A stretch of 43,543 nucleotides of DNA from Bacteroidota bacterium (GTDB lineage Bacteria; Bacteroidota; Bacteroidia; Cytophagales; Cyclobacteriaceae): NCBI GenBank assembly GCA_022571715.1, contig JACZXH010000023.1:1-43543 (forward strand). Direction: 5' to 3'. Below, piece by piece: positions 1-7,648 of the stretch; position 1 is the first letter of the stretch, and every line of letters starts with the position of its first letter. Under the pieces are notes generated by a model. It did no database searches. It was not told where the DNA came from and saw nothing but the letters and a program-made list of their open reading frames with translations. The translations under genes and the position numbers were made by a program.

Positions 1-296
1 CTACCTTAACACACCCTGTAAATTTAACCTGAGTAAAGGCGGTGAGAAATCTTTACCGAATTGAGGTCAGATGGCTTTTCATTATCCACCGGCAAAGATC
101 CCTCATCCAGTTAAGCTGGATTCGGGATGACAGTAGTGTGGGAGTAACAGACGGCTGGATTCGATCTGTTAAGTGTAAACTTCATTCCACACACGCACTG
201 TCATTTCGAATCGCCACCTCATTTCCAATCATTTCGATCTACCGTAACACACCCTGTAATTTTAAACTGAGTACAGGCGGTGAGAAATCTTTATCA
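1..296. repeat. Intergenic REP-like repeat, two copies (1-58 and 239-296) with an inverted repeat between them
   Basis: Two direct copies of a roughly 58-bp unit begin CTACCTTAACACACCCTGTA at 1 and CTACCGTAACACACCCTGTA at 239. Both end in GGCGGTGAGAAATCTTTA. I count only a handful of mismatches. In the second copy CCTGTA and TACAGG form a hairpin stem around a 13-nt loop. In the first copy the stem has one mismatch. Between them, about 98-132, lies another inverted repeat: ATCCCTCATCCAG against CTGGATTCGGGAT, 11 of 13 pairing. The flanking words CATTTCGA and GAGAAATCT resemble repeats scattered through many Bacteroidota spacers; that comparison is from memory. The left end may be cut by the window edge. 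Confidence 0.7.
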
Positions 297-431
297 TTGT
301 GAAGATCAACTTCAGATTATTTGGTACCTGTGCTCCCTCTGAAAATGGATTAAAAACAATGAATAGTGATTTTATGATGCAACTTTCATTATTTTACAAA
401 TTCAACCTGTAACCTGCAAACAGCCCATACT

Positions 432-1286
432 ATGCAATCTTTTAAAATTGCGCTACTGGCGATAACCTTTGTTATGTTTTATCAATGCGAATCCGTAAAA
501 AATGAAGACACGGTCGATGCAAATGCAAAAGCAGGGAAAAAACGTCCTCTTTCCATTGAAAACGGAAAATTCTTTACTGTAAACGGCGAAAAGTATATGT
601 ATGGAGGAGAAGACTCTACGTGGCATTTCAATGTTACCAACAGTCTCCTAAAAGAAGAACAGTTTCATTACGGTATAGGACGCGAGAAATTTGATGCATT
701 AATTGCTCCCGAATTTATAAGCCGGAAAGAGGCCGACAACATTTTTCCTGATTCGGAACGTTTCCTTTCATTGAAAATAGGAGATGACATACGGGCCTAC
801 AGCATCAAATTACTCACACATCATGAAGTTGTAAATGATGTAGTAGACGGTAAGCCGGTAATGGTGGCGTATTGTGTACTGGCCGATCTGGGAGGTATTT
901 ATGACCGGAATATGGGCGGTGAAGTATTTACTTTTGCGTTGAGCGGATATACATACTATGATCCGGAGGTGTGGGATGGCCTCGATGGCTTTGTATTCTG
1001 GGATCGTGAAACTGAAAGCACCTGGTGGCCGCTGATCGGAAAAGGTGCTTCTGGCCCGATGCGTGATGTGCCATTGCAGGTATACGACAAACAATACTGG
1101 AAACAGACCACTTGGGGTGAGATTAAAAAAAAATATCCCGGACAGGAAATAAAGGTACTTAAACCCGGACAGGAAATGGATCCGCCAGAAGAGTGGAACA
1201 AATTTGATGAAGCCACTATACAGAAAGTGATCAACAACCTGGTAGAAGTGAATTCGGTAGCTCCAAAATGGGGTGACCAAAATTAA
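432..1286 (+). CDS. DUF3179 domain-containing exported protein
   Basis: This 284-residue protein matches the DUF3179 family, whose biochemical role is unknown. Recognisable stretches are HHEVVNDVVDGKPVMVAYC (about residues 136-154), then FTFALSG, FWDRETESTWW and the TTWGEIKKKYPGQEIKVL segment near the C-terminus. The N-terminus has a short hydrophobic stretch ending FYQC at Cys19, so it may be a lipoprotein, although the lipobox is not canonical. An oddity is that family members I know usually carry a Cys-Pro-Leu-Cys-like motif here, while this one reads YCVLADLG, so one of the paired cysteines is missing. The ATG at 432 is the first in frame and gives the signal sequence. An ABC permease follows 59 bp downstream on the same strand, but no functional link is evident. 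Confidence 0.85.
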   Translation: MQSFKIALLAITFVMFYQCESVKNEDTVDANAKAGKKRPLSIENGKFFTVNGEKYMYGGEDSTWHFNVTNSLLKEEQFHYGIGREKFDALIAPEFISRKEADNIFPDSERFLSLKIGDDIRAYSIKLLTHHEVVNDVVDGKPVMVAYCVLADLGGIYDRNMGGEVFTFALSGYTYYDPEVWDGLDGFVFWDRETESTWWPLIGKGASGPMRDVPLQVYDKQYWKQTTWGEIKKKYPGQEIKVLKPGQEMDPPEEWNKFDEATIQKVINNLVEVNSVAPKWGDQN

Positions 1287-1345
1287 CCGGAAGCTTTGTG
1301 CATAATAAAGTTCGGGTTCATTAAGTCAATAAAAACAGTTGTTAC

Positions 1346-2416
1346 ATGTTGAACCAAACCACACAGCTCATTTCTGTTACATTTAAGGAATTTTACCGCA
1401 ATCCGGGCATTATCTTCTGGTCTTTACTTTTCCCGGTGTTGATGGCCTGGGGGCTGGGGATTGCCTTTACCAAACAGGATGAATTGATCAGGAATGTTGC
1501 CTGGGTAAGAAATACGACTATGGAGGGGATCGTTGCACCGTGGGCAGATACGTCAAACCGGTTGATCGCAGGAAGCGATAGAACCGGCAAAGTCACCTAT
1601 CAGCTTATTGAAACCAGTTGGGAAAATGCGCTTTCCATGCTAAAGAAAGGTAAAGTTTCATTGATCATCGACGAATCAGAAAACAAGCCTGCGTACCGGT
1701 TCGATCCGGCGAATGCAGAAGCTCAGTTGGCTTATTTACATATTTCTGCCATGCTGGCGGGCAACATGATTATGCGCGAAGAGAAGACAGCCCGTGTTAA
1801 ACCCTTTACCCGAAAAGGTACACGTTATGTAGATTTTCTTGTTCCCGGCCTGCTTGCTATGAACATTATGATGTCATGCATGTGGGGTATCAGTTATTCC
1901 CTGATAGACAAGCGTATCAAGAAGTTACTTCGAAGGATGATTGCAACTCCGATGAAAAAGTCGTCGTTTATGCTGGCACAGTTTCTCGCCAGACTGGTGC
2001 TGAGCGGCCTCGATGTTTTTATTATTTTGTTCTTCACCTACCTGTATTTTGATATTTCGATGCAGGGAAGTATTACAGCATTTGCGCTTTTATATTTGGC
2101 AGGTAATATTGCTTTCACCGGTATTGCTATACTGATTTCTTCACGAACGGACAATGCACAGGTTGGTAACGGATTGATAAATGCAGTGGTCATGCCCATG
2201 ATGATCCTTTCTGGAATATTTTTCAGCTATCACAATTTTCCGGACTGGGCTATCGCATTTATTCAATGGATGCCTCTGACGATGCTTGCCGATGGCATTC
2301 GAAGTATATTTAATGAAGGTGCAATAATTATTGATGTGATTCCTACTTTTTTAATGCTTTGCATCGTTGGAGCAGGATCTTTTACGTTTGGTATGAAAAT
2401 TTACAAATGGTATTGA
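1346..2416 (+). CDS. ABC-2 type transporter permease
   Basis: This 356-residue integral membrane protein has the ABC-2 permease architecture. There is one N-terminal membrane segment (about residues 22-42, after the FYRNPGIIFWSLLFPVLMAWG start), an extracytoplasmic domain of about 130 residues, and then a block of five hydrophobic segments from about residue 165 to the end. The DFLVPGLLAMNIMMSCMWG and RRMIATPMKKSSFMLAQFL stretches are typical of the family just before and after the first helix of the C-terminal block. Such permeases pair with an ATPase and export drugs, polysaccharide, lipid or other substrates; the substrate cannot be read here. No ATPase gene lies next to it, which is unusual. 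The gene ends 8 bp from the convergent folB. Confidence 0.85.
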   Translation: MLNQTTQLISVTFKEFYRNPGIIFWSLLFPVLMAWGLGIAFTKQDELIRNVAWVRNTTMEGIVAPWADTSNRLIAGSDRTGKVTYQLIETSWENALSMLKKGKVSLIIDESENKPAYRFDPANAEAQLAYLHISAMLAGNMIMREEKTARVKPFTRKGTRYVDFLVPGLLAMNIMMSCMWGISYSLIDKRIKKLLRRMIATPMKKSSFMLAQFLARLVLSGLDVFIILFFTYLYFDISMQGSITAFALLYLAGNIAFTGIAILISSRTDNAQVGNGLINAVVMPMMILSGIFFSYHNFPDWAIAFIQWMPLTMLADGIRSIFNEGAIIIDVIPTFLMLCIVGAGSFTFGMKIYKWY

Positions 2417-2424
2417 TCCATAAA

Positions 2425-2796
2425 TCAAGACTTTTTGAGCTTCATTTTGACAACGGAGGCCTTGCAGGAGATGTCCAGTAATGGGGACATTTTAGCAATC
2501 CTGATCTTAACTTTTAAAACCTGAGGCATTTCATGTATGATCCGGGTAAGTATCCGGCTTGCGACATGTTCCAAAAGGTTTGAAGGAATTTGCATCTCTT
2601 CGTTGATGATATCGGCAAGCATTTCATAGTTTATGGCTTTATGAACCTCGTCCGATTCGGCCGCGGGCTGAAGGTCTCCCTTAACTTTAAGATCAACGCT
2701 GAATATACTCCCGTTTTTTCTTTCGTTTTCATGTACCCCATGATATGCGTTTATGGTAATGCCCTCCAGCTTTATCCAGCCTTTTAATTGCCTCAT
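2425..2796 (-). CDS. folB: Dihydroneopterin aldolase
   Basis: This 123-residue protein matches FolB in length and sequence along its whole span. FolB cleaves 7,8-dihydroneopterin to 6-hydroxymethyl-7,8-dihydropterin and glycolaldehyde in folate synthesis, in the cytoplasm. Family hallmarks are IKLEGITINAYHGVHENERKNG near the start (the YHG and the following Glu), FSVDLKV, the INYEMLADIINEEM helix, LLEHVASRI with the substrate-binding Glu, and KVRIAKMSPL with the conserved Lys (here KIRIAKMSPL). It sits 11 bp downstream of the DivIVA-domain gene on the same strand and is probably cotranscribed with it. No other folate genes are in the window. Confidence 0.93.
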   Translation of the reverse strand: MRQLKGWIKLEGITINAYHGVHENERKNGSIFSVDLKVKGDLQPAAESDEVHKAINYEMLADIINEEMQIPSNLLEHVASRILTRIIHEMPQVLKVKIRIAKMSPLLDISCKASVVKMKLKKS

Positions 2797-2807
2797 GCTA
2801 TTCGTTC

Positions 2808-3500
2808 CTATTCGATTTCATCAAAAAAAGAGTCGCTCTTTTTAACGTTTTCTCTCTCTTTTGTAGTTTCTTCAGGAGACTTAACGGACGAAGGCTTTTT
2901 ACGGTGTGTCGGGGATTCAGGTATATTATGCGGGCTCATAAACTGATTTATCCGATTTAATTGTTCATCCAGATTTATTGAAGTTATCTGACTGTCCAGC
3001 TTTTTTATTCGATCGAGGCTATCTTCAGACAGGTGTTTGATTTCGGCGAGCAATGTGTCTTTATGATTTTCAAGATCGCGGTAAATCGTATAAAGATCAT
3101 GGATATGTCGTTCCATATCATCAATCACCTTTCGTGAGCCTGCTTCTGCTTCTTCAAGCATATTTTTTGCTTTCATTTTCGACTCGTTCAGAATGGCATC
3201 CGCGTTCATCTGGGTTTCACGCATGTGCAGTTCGGCGGTTTTATTTGCCTGCTCGATCATGTTGGCGCCCGTATCTTCAGCAGTTTTCAGTGTTTTGAAG
3301 AGGGAACTTTCTACTTCGCGTAATTTTTGCACCTCTCTTTCAGCCGTTTCAAGTTTGATTTTCAACTCTTTGGTTATATCAATCATACGTTCCCATTCCT
3401 GCGATAAGGTGAGCAGAAAGGCGTTTACCTCATCCTTATCGTACCCTCGCAATTTTTTTTCGAAAGTCTTCTGACGTATTTCTAACGGGGTAATTTTCAT
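2808..3500 (-). CDS. DivIVA domain-containing protein
   Basis: This 230-residue, almost wholly helical protein begins with a DivIVA/GpsB-type N-terminal domain (about residues 1-60): MKITPLEIRQKTFEKKLRGYD followed by KDEVNAFLLTLSQEWERM. A long coiled coil follows to about residue 185, rich in Glu, Lys and Ala with heptad spacing (SKMKAKNMLEEAEAG and similar). The C-terminal tail is charged and low in complexity, with serines and prolines. In Gram-positive bacteria such proteins bind curved membrane and organise polar growth or division. In Bacteroidota their role is poorly known and may involve envelope or cell-shape scaffolding. There is no signal peptide, so it is cytoplasmic. It is the first gene of a likely two-gene unit with folB. 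Confidence 0.88.
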   Translation of the reverse strand: MKITPLEIRQKTFEKKLRGYDKDEVNAFLLTLSQEWERMIDITKELKIKLETAEREVQKLREVESSLFKTLKTAEDTGANMIEQANKTAELHMRETQMNADAILNESKMKAKNMLEEAEAGSRKVIDDMERHIHDLYTIYRDLENHKDTLLAEIKHLSEDSLDRIKKLDSQITSINLDEQLNRINQFMSPHNIPESPTHRKKPSSVKSPEETTKERENVKKSDSFFDEIE

Positions 3501-3864
3501 TATCTTTTTCTTTTATGATATGGATTAAAAATAAATTACAGTTTACTAAAAATAACGTATTCTTTTCAGTATAATAGCTGTGTTCCAGACATTTTTTCTC
3601 AGCCACAATTTACAAAATGTTTATCATCGGCACTAAACCCTTCAAGGTTGATTTTCCTATATTCTGTAGGCGTATAATTTTCTTAATTCGTTCATTTCGC
3701 TGTGGATGGGAGAAGGTGGTCGTAATGCAGATGGGAATCCACCTTTTCTTCCTTCGGCGTTACAATACTCCTCGGTTGATTCTTCCATGCAGATTACCGG
3801 AATAAAGGAAAAGATATAAAATTTATCCGCTTTTCATTAACGAATTTTAATTTAGCAGTTATAT
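3501..3864. other. Spacer between divergent genes, no convincing gene
   Basis: This 364-bp divergent spacer should hold the promoters of the DivIVA-domain gene (minus) and the phosphopantetheinyl transferase gene (plus). It contains a possible stem, AAGGTGG near 3713 against CCACCTT near 3740. It also contains short open frames, one of 62 codons at 3617-3805 and one of 37 codons at 3706, without recognisable content. I do not call either a gene. No exact TAnnTTTG promoter element was identified. Confidence 0.5.
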
Positions 3865-4503
3865 ATGCCACTGGAATCAATTACAAAGATAAATGATGCA
3901 TCTTCCTGGGTACTTTGGAAGATAGAGGAAGAAATAGGTAATTTTTTTATTGTTCTTGATTTGAAAAAAGAAGATATGGGTTCTTACGACAGCATATCAA
4001 ATCATTATAAAAAACTGGAATGGCTTGCATCACGTGTGGCCGCGAAGTACCTGCTTGAACAAGCAGGCGTTGACTATCAGGGTATTTCAAAGGACGAATA
4101 TGGAAAACCACACCTGGTCAATCTGAAAGGATTCATTTCAGTGTCACATTCATATCCGTATGTTGCAGTGATATATCATCAGCAGCAGGATGTAGGCATT
4201 GATCTGGAGAAACCCAGGGAAAGAATATTGAAAATATCAAAAAAATTCCTGAATGAAAATGAACAGGCGTACACTATGGAAGATACTCGAAAAATTACAC
4301 TTTTGTGGAGCGCGAAAGAAACATTGTATAAATTACATGGCAGGAAATTTGTGATATTTAAGGAGAATCTTGAAGTTGAGGCTTTTGACCTTAATTCAGA
4401 GGGAATTTTAACCGGCATTATTAAATTAAACGGAAAGGAATCTTTTTATAAAATAAAATATGAAAATCATAATGATTACCTTGTTTGCTATACAGTCAGA
4501 TAA
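3865..4503 (+). CDS. 4'-phosphopantetheinyl transferase superfamily protein
   Basis: This 212-residue protein has the motifs of Sfp/AcpS-type phosphopantetheinyl transferases. These move the phosphopantetheine arm from coenzyme A to a serine of acyl or peptidyl carrier proteins, using Mg2+. Visible are the substrate-recognition stretch KDEYGKPHL (about 77-84), FISVSHSYPYVAV (90-102), the metal-binding GIDLE (Asp113, Glu115) and the catalytic WSAKETLYK (Trp148, Lys151, Glu152, Lys156). The length fits the Sfp type better than the short AcpS type. Its target is unknown, since no carrier protein or synthase gene is in the window. The 3' end overlaps the start of the next gene by 44 bp, so the two are probably translated from one transcript. 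Confidence 0.9.
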   Translation: MPLESITKINDASSWVLWKIEEEIGNFFIVLDLKKEDMGSYDSISNHYKKLEWLASRVAAKYLLEQAGVDYQGISKDEYGKPHLVNLKGFISVSHSYPYVAVIYHQQQDVGIDLEKPRERILKISKKFLNENEQAYTMEDTRKITLLWSAKETLYKLHGRKFVIFKENLEVEAFDLNSEGILTGIIKLNGKESFYKIKYENHNDYLVCYTVR

Positions 4504-5086
4504 AGTTATCCGGTTGGTTCTGGTAGTGGCTATGCATTTGGTATGGATTAGACCGTTGCAGGCCCAAAAAGTGGTATCAAATATTACACTCACAGATGTG
4601 GCCGTTAAAAGAGGCGTTAGCTTTTCAGATTTTCAGGGTAAAAAAGCAATTGTACCCGTTTTCTTTTGCAACGGGTGTCCCTATTCCACGATCTATATTG
4701 ACCGGCTTAAAAATATGGCAGACTCATACGAAGATGTCCAGTTTTTACTTATCAATGCTTCCCCATACCTGTTCAATCCAGAAGAGTCGATTGAGAATAT
4801 GGCTAAATTTACCCTGGATCATCAACTCAACATGCCTTATCTCGAAGACAAACAACAGATTGCACTTAAATTATTAAATGCGTTGAAGTGCCCTGAGGCA
4901 TTTATACTTGTACCGGATGGATCAATATACAAGGTGGTTTATCATGGGGCAATTGATGATAACCCACAGGTTGTCAATGATGTAAAGGAGTATTATCTGA
5001 AAGCCGCACTAGACCAGGTACTATCGGACAATGTCCCTGCTGAGGCATATGTCCGGCCAGCAGGGTGCGTTATTAAAAAGAAGTAA
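4460..5086 (+). CDS. Exported thioredoxin-fold protein, PRX_like1 type
   Basis: This 208-residue protein resembles the peroxiredoxin-like group known as PRX_like1. It has KAIVPVFFCNGCPYS (Cys70, Cys73), then INASPY, a NMPYLEDKQQIALKLLNALKCPEAF segment containing the usual cis-Pro region, the GAIDDNP motif, and the characteristic C-terminal GCVIK (Cys203). The reaction is unproven; a thiol-disulfide or peroxide-related role is likely. The N-terminus, with Lys15 and Arg18 before a hydrophobic core ending LQAQ, looks like a signal peptide, giving a periplasmic location. The start at 4460 keeps the basic residues; 4472 is also possible. Both lie inside the upstream transferase gene. Family members often have HCPY with one cysteine here, whereas this one has a CxxC. 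Confidence 0.82.
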   Translation: MKIIMITLFAIQSDKVIRLVLVVAMHLVWIRPLQAQKVVSNITLTDVAVKRGVSFSDFQGKKAIVPVFFCNGCPYSTIYIDRLKNMADSYEDVQFLLINASPYLFNPEESIENMAKFTLDHQLNMPYLEDKQQIALKLLNALKCPEAFILVPDGSIYKVVYHGAIDDNPQVVNDVKEYYLKAALDQVLSDNVPAEAYVRPAGCVIKKK

Positions 5087-5106
5087 AACCCTCCTCCCGA
5101 TTTTGC

Positions 5107-5973
5107 TCAGTAGTCAATTTCATTGCCTTCAGTAATGGATTTCAGGAGGACTTTTACTTCTTCAGATTTGTAATGATCGCCTACATTATCAAAAGCAGCC
5201 ATCAGATTGCGCATCAACCGTCGGATAATATCTTTGTAGGTGCAGGGTTCATAAAAAATATCCATTGGGGTGAGATTGAGGTGCCCAATGTAGTTGCTGA
5301 TGTCTTCCCTGGTGAAAATTATACCTCTATTGAATGCATTTACGTAGAATTGCTGATCTTTAGTCTTATAAGTAAGGATGAACAAATTAGGCAGATTTAC
5401 ACCATAAACCGGCATTTTTAATTTCTGAGCCACCATCAGATAAATGGCACAAAGTGTAAGCGGATTACCTTTCCGGGTTTCCAGGACAATATTGATCATC
5501 GAATTTCCAGGGGCATGGAAATTCTTGGAATTTGGCATAAACTTAAGTTTATCAAACAACACACTGTTTAGGATTTTCACCTTTTCAAATGGGTTTGCAT
5601 CCGTTTTATATTCCAGCCAGGCTTCATAGTAGATTTGCTCGAGTTCACCCCTGATCTTATCAAATTCGAGATCAGGATACAAATAAGTGGCTACCAGCCA
5701 TATACCTTCCAGCAAATCCTGCTTTTTACTGTCTTTCCATGCAATAAGCCGTTGTTGTAAGTATAAAAACTGAAGGGAGTGAATGATGTCCTCAAGTTTT
5801 TTCTGAATTATGGGATTAAAGATAATTTCCCACTGTTCTTCCAGGTAAGGGATAACGACATTCCCTATTGATAATATCTTGCTTTCGACGTGCGTACAAA
5901 CCTCTTCATCATTGTCGTCCAGCAGGGAAACCAGGGCTTTAAGTTCTTTTTCGTTTATATCCTTTTTCTTCAA
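5107..5973 (-). CDS. SirB1/transglutaminase-like family protein
   Basis: This 288-residue protein fits the SirB1 (YchA-like) group of transglutaminase-fold proteins. The N-terminal 90 residues are helical and resemble HEAT-type repeats (LVSLLDDNDEEVCTHVESKIL). The core follows, with FEKVKILNSVLFDKLKF, NSMINIVLETRKGNPLTLCAIYLMVAQ (about 156-182) and MPVYGVNLPNLFIL, a pattern highly conserved in the family. The role is unknown; enterobacterial homologues are often annotated as regulators without firm evidence. The start is TTG at 5973, because no ATG is available in frame nearby. It lies 33 bp downstream of the carboxylase gene on the same strand and is probably the last gene of that operon. 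Confidence 0.85.
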   Translation of the reverse strand: MKKKDINEKELKALVSLLDDNDEEVCTHVESKILSIGNVVIPYLEEQWEIIFNPIIQKKLEDIIHSLQFLYLQQRLIAWKDSKKQDLLEGIWLVATYLYPDLEFDKIRGELEQIYYEAWLEYKTDANPFEKVKILNSVLFDKLKFMPNSKNFHAPGNSMINIVLETRKGNPLTLCAIYLMVAQKLKMPVYGVNLPNLFILTYKTKDQQFYVNAFNRGIIFTREDISNYIGHLNLTPMDIFYEPCTYKDIIRRLMRNLMAAFDNVGDHYKSEEVKVLLKSITEGNEIDY

Positions 5974-6006
5974 AACAATAACAGGTGAAAATTAACCCGC
6001 CAGGGC

Positions 6007-7635
6007 TTAAGTTTGTATCATACCTACATTATATTTATCATTAATCGGTGCATTGTCGGCCGCCTCAATACCTATTGAAATTATTTTACGGGTATCATGC
6101 GGATCAATGATCCCGTCAATCCATAGCCGTGCTGCCGCATAGTAAGGACTTAGTTTTGAATTATACTTATCTTCTATTTCGTTGAGCAGTTTTTTTTTGT
6201 CTTCAGCAGAAATCGTTTTACCTTTTGCTTTCTCAGATGAAACTCTGATTTGCAATAAGGTTTGTGCAGCCGCATTACCACTCATCACTGCTATTTGGGC
6301 TGTAGGCCAGGCAAATATTAGCCGCGGATTATAGGCTTTACCACACATGGCATAATTGCCGGCGCCGTAAGAGTTTCCTATTATAAATGTAAATTTCGGT
6401 ACGACTGAATTAGCAACCGCATTTACCATTTTTGCACCATCTTTTATGATTCCCCCGTGTTCTGCACGCTTTCCTACCATAAAACCGCTTACATCTTGAA
6501 GAAAAACGAGTGGAATTTTCCGCTGGTTGCAGTTCATAATAAAACGGGCTGCTTTATTTGCAGAGTCAGAGTAGATTACACCTCCCATTTGCATTTCACC
6601 GTTGCGGGTTTTTACAATTTTTCGTTGATTTGCAACAATCCCTATCGACCACCCGTCCACCCGTGCATAGCCACATAGGAGTGATTTTCCATAAAGTTTT
6701 TTATACTCATCAAATACAGAATTGTCAACCAACGACCTGATAACTTCCTTCATGTCATACGGTTTAGTCCGGTCTTCAGGTATCAGGCCGTATATATGTC
6801 CAGGATCGGAATCAGGCAGTGCAGGGTTGACCCTGTTAAAGCCTGCTTTTTCAAAATAACCGATTTTGGCCATTACCGAACGGATATAATCGAGACATTC
6901 TTCGTCGCTATCAAATTTATTATCGGTTACTCCACTGATTTCGCAATGAGTTGTAGCGCCACCCAGTGTTTCATTGTTCACTTCTTCGCCAATAGCGGCT
7001 TTTACCAAGTACGAACCTGCCAGGAAGATGGAGCCGGTTTTGTCAACAATCATTGCCTCGTCAGCCATTACCGGCAGGTAGGCCCCCCCAGCGACGCAAT
7101 TCCCCATGATGGCAGCAATCTGGATGATTCCAAGCGAAGACATACGCGCATTGTTCATAAACTGCCTTCCAAAATGTTCTTTATCGGGAAATATTTCGTC
7201 CTGCATAGGCAGAAACACACCAGCGCTGTCAACGAGATAGATTACGGGCAATCGGTTTTCCATCGCGATCTCCTGAGCCCTGAGATTTTTCTTGGCGGTA
7301 ATGGGAAACCAAGCCCCGGCTTTTACCGTTGCATCATTTGCTACAATCATACATTGCCGGTCTTTTACGTAACCGATGCCGGTTACCACACCTCCTGACG
7401 GACATCCCCCATATTCCTCATACATTCCATAGCCGGCAAATACGCCAATTTCCAGAAAATCAGAATTATCGTCGATAAGGTATGCGATGCGTTCACGCGC
7501 AGTAAGCTTCCCTTTTTTGTGATGTGCCTCTATTTTTACAGGCCCTCCGCCTTCCTTTACCTTTTCTGATTTAACCTTTAGTTTCGAAAGGAGATTTTTG
7601 AATGCGTCTTCATTTTTGTTGAAATTAAGATCCAT
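6007..7635 (-). CDS. Acyl-CoA carboxylase beta subunit (carboxyltransferase), methylcrotonyl-CoA carboxylase-like
   Basis: This 542-residue cytoplasmic enzyme subunit transfers CO2 from carboxybiotin to an acyl-CoA. Two crotonase-like carboxyltransferase halves are visible, about residues 30-285 and 290-540. The first has KLTARERIAYLIDD, GAWFPITAKKNLRAQEIA, YLVDSAGVFLPMQDEIFPD, NARMSSLGIIQIAAIMGNC and AGGAYLPVMADEAMIV. The second has the glycine-rich acyl-CoA site FLQDVSGFMVGKRAEHGG and GAGNYAMCGKAYNPR. The pattern is closest to the methylcrotonyl-CoA carboxylase beta subunit of leucine degradation, but propionyl- or geranyl-CoA specificity cannot be excluded. The biotin-carrying alpha subunit is not in the window. 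It sits 13 bp after the MCE gene and 33 bp before the SirB1-like gene. Confidence 0.92.
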   Translation of the reverse strand: MDLNFNKNEDAFKNLLSKLKVKSEKVKEGGGPVKIEAHHKKGKLTARERIAYLIDDNSDFLEIGVFAGYGMYEEYGGCPSGGVVTGIGYVKDRQCMIVANDATVKAGAWFPITAKKNLRAQEIAMENRLPVIYLVDSAGVFLPMQDEIFPDKEHFGRQFMNNARMSSLGIIQIAAIMGNCVAGGAYLPVMADEAMIVDKTGSIFLAGSYLVKAAIGEEVNNETLGGATTHCEISGVTDNKFDSDEECLDYIRSVMAKIGYFEKAGFNRVNPALPDSDPGHIYGLIPEDRTKPYDMKEVIRSLVDNSVFDEYKKLYGKSLLCGYARVDGWSIGIVANQRKIVKTRNGEMQMGGVIYSDSANKAARFIMNCNQRKIPLVFLQDVSGFMVGKRAEHGGIIKDGAKMVNAVANSVVPKFTFIIGNSYGAGNYAMCGKAYNPRLIFAWPTAQIAVMSGNAAAQTLLQIRVSSEKAKGKTISAEDKKKLLNEIEDKYNSKLSPYYAAARLWIDGIIDPHDTRKIISIGIEAADNAPINDKYNVGMIQT

Positions 7636-7648
7636 CTAATAAAGGCGT

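Noticed and set aside
42-302. 86-codon open frame across the left spacer
   Set aside because: It runs through both copies of the intergenic repeat and the inverted repeat between them, and its translation resembles no protein.
810-1280. 156-codon minus-strand frame
   Set aside because: It lies wholly antisense within the DUF3179 gene and has no signal peptide or motif.
3617-3805. 62-codon open frame between divergent genes
   Set aside because: Cys- and Arg-rich mixed composition with no motif, overlapped by another short frame; a chance frame is more likely.
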